A DNA stretch of 64,000 bases, from the NCBI GenBank assembly GCA_019918135.1, contig WBZZ01002600.1:42501-106500 (forward strand), read 5' to 3'. The notes under the pieces were generated by a model. It worked only from the letters and a program-made list of their open reading frames with translations, made no database searches and had not been told where the DNA came from. Origin of the DNA: Paulinella micropora (taxonomy: Eukaryota; Cercozoa; Imbricatea; Euglyphida; Paulinellidae). This document shows positions 60,757-64,000 of the stretch, in pieces (within the stretch, counting starts at the first letter, position 1; the number at the start of each line of letters is the position of its first letter). Both the position numbers and the translations under genes were made by a program.

Positions 60757-63350
60757 CTAGCACTTGCCCCATAACTCCATGTCATCTAACTGTATGTCAC
60801 GATTGGTTTTTTTCTGGACATACTGGGCGAACATCAATACGCGACGTGCGGCTGTCAGCCCAATGTACTGCGCTTTGGCTGCGGTCCACCACCCCGCAAA
60901 TTCTGTGTTGAATATTTGAGGCATCATGGCCCAGCCGAAGCGGGGGTGGTTTTGACCGCCCAAGGATAGGGGGATTATGTGATCGATATGCCAAGCCACC
61001 TTGCGCCTTCCTCGCTCATCAAAATAATCGCTCAAGAAAGGTTTTGTTCTGTTTCTCATGATCCACTCGCGGACCTGAGCGCGCGACATAAAGCGATTAG
61101 TATCGTTGAGGGGCTCCACAAATCCCAAATAGATCGGCTTCACCTGCACCTCTGCTTCAGTGTACAGTCTCTTCATCTTTGTCAAAATCCGTTGTAAAAC
61201 ATGCTTTCCATCTGGATTGGATATATCCTCTTCCCAGGCGCGCAGTTTTTTGTCCCCAACAGCAGGAGGCGGCATTGCCACGAAGGCTTGCATAAAACCA
61301 GTGGTTGGGGGCGGCGTGGCCACCGGCGCAGGAGATGGTGGCCGGGTTGTATCCCCTTGATAGGACGCCGAGCTGGCGGTTTGCCCTGCTTCCTCCGACC
61401 GTTCTTTCGGTTTGTTGTATTCCATCTCCGACAGCTTTTCCAGAATATCTTCTGCAGTGTAGGGTAGCAGAAAGCCTTTAGCCTCCGGCCCCCCTTTGTC
61501 CAAGCACGGCGGCATCGTCACGACTTCTTCCGTAGAGTCAGTGTTTTGTAATCCAAACTCTGCTTGCGTCGGGCTCTCTGTTGTTGGTAAAAACGTAAGT
61601 GCACCCTTGTCGTCATGATTGGGGGGTAAGGCTTGCACAGAACCAGTGGTTGGGGGCGGCGTGGCCACCGGCGCAGGTGACGGTTGGCCCTCCGGCGGCG
61701 CTAGCTTGATCCGCTTGGCAACGGGTTTTCCTGTCGTAGCTAGAGGTGCCGGAGATGGTGGCCGGGCTGTATCTCCTTGATAGGACGCCAAGCTGGCGGT
61801 TGGCTCTGTTTCCTCCGACCATTCTTTCGGTTTGTTGTGTTTCATCTCCGACAGCTTGGCCAGGAGATCTTCTGCAGTGTAGGGTAGCAGAAAGCCCTTA
61901 CCCTCCGGCCCCCCTTTGCCCAAGCATGAATACATGCTATGAGCAGGCTTTAAGTTCAGCCCCGGAAATTCTTTCTGCAGGCAGAGCACAACTTGTTTTC
62001 TGTCGTCGCTGCTCAAGTCGTCTTTGCTGAGGCCCAGACTGCTAGCAAAGCTTGCTAGAAGATTCTTGAATTTGATTACAAACTTGCCCTTGTTTGCTTT
62101 TCGCGAGATATAAAAGACGTGTGGCTCTTGGTCAGCTGCGGGCTTAAGTAAACCGGGCAGTTTTCTTTGTGTTGCCACTTGGAACATGACCTCCAACAAC
62201 CATCGGTAGATCTTTGCAATGATATCGGGCATCAGGCGTTGTTTTTTGTTTACGGATGGAACGTGATGGGGTCGACACGCTTCTTCTTTCTCGGCAGCAT
62301 CACCCGCTTGCGCGACAAGGTGCAGATGTCTAGCAGGCACACCTTCCTGTTGCAACTCTTTGGCGGTCCAGAGCGGATTTCCGTTTTCGTCGGGCAGGAC
62401 CAGAACCTGTTTCCGGCTTGATAAGATGATGGGCACCGAGTGGCCAGCTCGCCTGCCATTTATCTCCAAGTCTGTACGGAGTGTCCGGAGAAGCTGCCGG
62501 AGCTCCGGCCACTGCAAAGGCATCCGCGTTAACCCGTCAACAACAACTAGTAGTCCTTGTTGCATTTCTGTTCTTTTTTCCTGCAGCCTGTGCGCTTTTA
62601 CGTTCCGCAGGACAACCACATGCTCGTCGCCTACAAGCCGACAGAAGGACCGCAGCAGCTGCCTCAGCTGCAATGAGACCAAGCCATCCAGGCAAACCCA
62701 TGGCTGTGGAAAAGAAGGGCTGGCCTGCGGCCCCTGCAACTGTCGCGAGAGCCAGGCTAGCAAGAAATCTCCGTCGGCTGGCTGGAAGCAGTCACGAATC
62801 ACCGCGTCCCAGCCGGCCGGCCAGCTCCCCGTGACCCCAAGACCGCAGGCTGCCGCTTTGGAAAAAGGAAACACTCTAGTGTAGCCGCGTCGACCGGCCT
62901 GGCACATTTGCTTTCCCACAGCTTGAAGATATTCGGGTCTTGTTTGTACATCAAGGCCCAAGCGTTTGGGACTAAGCTGTGCTGCTTGTACCTCTGGCGC
63001 ATATCTTGCAGCTTAACTAGTTGGGTACACTGAACCTGCTCACTCATGTTTCCTAGGACTTCGCGCAGGGTAGAACTCCGTATTGCGACGTGAGCAGAGC
63101 CCAGTGCCAGCCACCAGTGCGCCAGCAAGTAGCTCAAACCCCGCCAAAATTGGACAGTTGGTTCCACGCCGGGGCGGAAAATCTGTCGGAAATCTTCGAT
63201 GCAATCCTCTGGGCGGAGTAGCGGTTCCTGTCGTATTCGCAAAGCAAGTTGTTTCATGCCAACAATGTGCTGTGAAGCACAAAATCCCAGTTTTTCTTTT
63301 TGGCCTTGGCAGCCGTCGTCTCCTCCTTTTGGCGGGCGTCGGTCCTCCAT
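60757..63350 (-). pseudogene. Large protein with NTPase-like middle and C-terminal HNH nuclease, one frameshift
   Basis: It starts at ATG 63350 (MEDRRPPKGG). Frame 1 is protein-like to about 62870 (ending LECFLFPK) and frame 2 continues from there (GVTGSWPAGWDAVIRDCF) to TAG 60757. One indel would give about 860 residues. The middle has QPWVCLDGLVSLQLRQLL and GLLVVVDGLTRMPLQW (acidic end of a hydrophobic strand, Walker-B-like) and PIILSSRKQVLVLP; no clear P-loop is seen, so the NTPase idea is weak. An internal tandem duplication of about 400 nt repeats GFLLPYTAED(L/I)L.KLSEM and SYQGDT.RPPSPAP. The C-terminal HNH part (HIDHIIPLSLGGQNHP) is the uninterrupted paralogue of the intron-containing gene at 18117. 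Frame 2 upstream of the break is also open to 62961, so a shorter product is possible. Confidence 0.7.
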
Positions 63351-63366
63351 CTTTCGGCGCCAAAAA
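63351..63366 (-). promoter_or_regulatory. TTTTTGGCGCCGAAAG site immediately upstream of the large HNH gene
   Basis: Directly 5' of the start codon at 63350, the minus strand reads TTTTTGGCGCCGAAAG. It contains TTTGGCGC, the same E2F-like octamer as in the dispersed repeats. It may be a promoter element; its position a few bases from the ATG makes a core promoter role uncertain. Confidence 0.4.
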
Positions 63367-63640
63367 TACCTATGATTATCTAGACGCTCTTATCCTCTCT
63401 CTCTCCCCCCTTTCTGCCCTTTGCTCGCTAGGGGGGGGGGGCGGCGGGGGGGGGGGGGGGGGAGATTGTGTGTAAGGGGGGGGGGGCGCGCCCCTTCCCT
63501 TTTTCTTCCCCCTTCCCTCTCCTTCCCGCCTCCCCTCTCCCCGCTGCTCGTTCTTCTCAGACGGGCGCACAAGGGAAAGGGCGCAGAAGCTAGAAAAAAA
63601 AAATAAATACATGAAACGCCTCCACTAAGCACCCCCCCCC
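63367..63640. other. Intergenic region with poly-G/C palindrome and element tail
   Basis: Poly-G tracts (63431-63462, 63476-63487) are followed by GCGCGCCCC and a GGCGCAGAAGCTAGAAA / AAATAAATACATGAAACGCC tail nearly the same as 58511-58555. No gene is seen. Confidence 0.7.
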
Positions 63641-63975
63641 TCTACACGCCACATGTTGGCAGAGTTTTGGCTAGCCTTTTCCCTCGAGCTGGGGCAGGGC
63701 TGCAATTGCACGGGCTGTGTCAATGTCTTGATGGGGATGGTCTGGAATGCTGCGTATACTTTGCCAGTACCTAACTCTTGCACGGACGCACAGGAATCCG
63801 TAGTGGTGACAAGGATGCGAATGTCCGCTGCTCCCCTCGCCAAGTGACTCTCCCTCGCTAACCCTCCCCTCCACAACAGCTGCGCAGCCCGCGGACTCTC
63901 CTGCCGAGCGGCAAGCGTCGTCGTCTGCCAGGCAGTCTGCATGGCCTGGCAGGGGGGGCGTGATGCCCCTGGCAC
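63641..63975 (-). CDS. Hypothetical protein or remnant at the window edge
   Basis: A minus-strand frame whose C-terminal part looks protein-like (ILVTTTDSCASVQELGTG, then VYAAFQTIPIKTLTQPVQLQ). It may extend beyond the window, since upstream it passes through a GGGGGGCGTGATGCCCC hairpin similar to the GC-rich insertions. No family recognised. Confidence 0.35.
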
Positions 63976-64000
63976 TGGTAGTAGTAGTAAACGTTGTTGT

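Overview
The window looks like a GC-rich large dsDNA virus (Nucleocytoviricota-like) or a virus-derived stretch in a protist nuclear genome. The signs are Sel1-repeat proteins, F-box/LRR-type proteins, a viral-style AlkB 2OG-Fe(II) dioxygenase, Bro/KilA-like and HNH nuclease proteins, a Fanzor/TnpB-type nuclease, several multi-pass membrane proteins, rare short GT-AG introns, and almost no bacterial-style operon structure. I cannot name the species. An AT-richer, intron-containing segment with microsatellites (1-4521) carries a SET-domain gene and a DUF7869-like transposase gene. It differs from the rest in base use and looks like an inserted, host-type mobile element.

Layout. 1-4521: ATT microsatellites, a SET-domain gene and a DUF7869-like gene. 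2552-21500 and 21501-40481: a head-to-tail direct duplication of about 18.95 kb, with 4-bp microhomology (CATC) at the junction. Each unit carries, in order: the DUF7869-like gene (5'-truncated in unit 2), a Sel1-repeat gene, a small ORF, an alpha/beta-hydrolase, a GC-rich tandem repeat array, a multi-pass membrane protein, a nuclear-type protein, an LRR-like gene, an intergenic repeat mosaic, a Bro-like/HNH gene with a 69-nt intron, gene fragments, a small membrane peptide and an F-box-like gene. The units differ by sparse substitutions, homopolymer and microsatellite lengths, and a few indels. Two of these break a gene in one copy only: the hydrolase in unit 1 and the membrane protein in unit 2.

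40482-64000 is single-copy accessory sequence. It holds a third repeat array, a small ORF, an AlkB gene broken by a 17-bp tandem duplication, a decayed Fanzor/TnpB gene interrupted by GC-rich palindromic insertions, an intact Sel1 protein, a coiled-coil protein, two membrane/secreted proteins, a second Bro-like protein, fragments copied from other genes of the window, and a large HNH-tailed protein on the minus strand.

Intergenic DNA is unusually organised. A few repeat modules recur everywhere: a TCGAC/GTCTTA module, a GGTGGTCAATGT module, a module with TTTGGCGCCAAA palindromes, and a GAGCCCCC-stem palindromic element. Many genes carry single frameshifts, often in both duplicate copies. Either they are real and older than the duplication, or they are systematic homopolymer errors. 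No rRNA, tRNA or CRISPR array was recognised.
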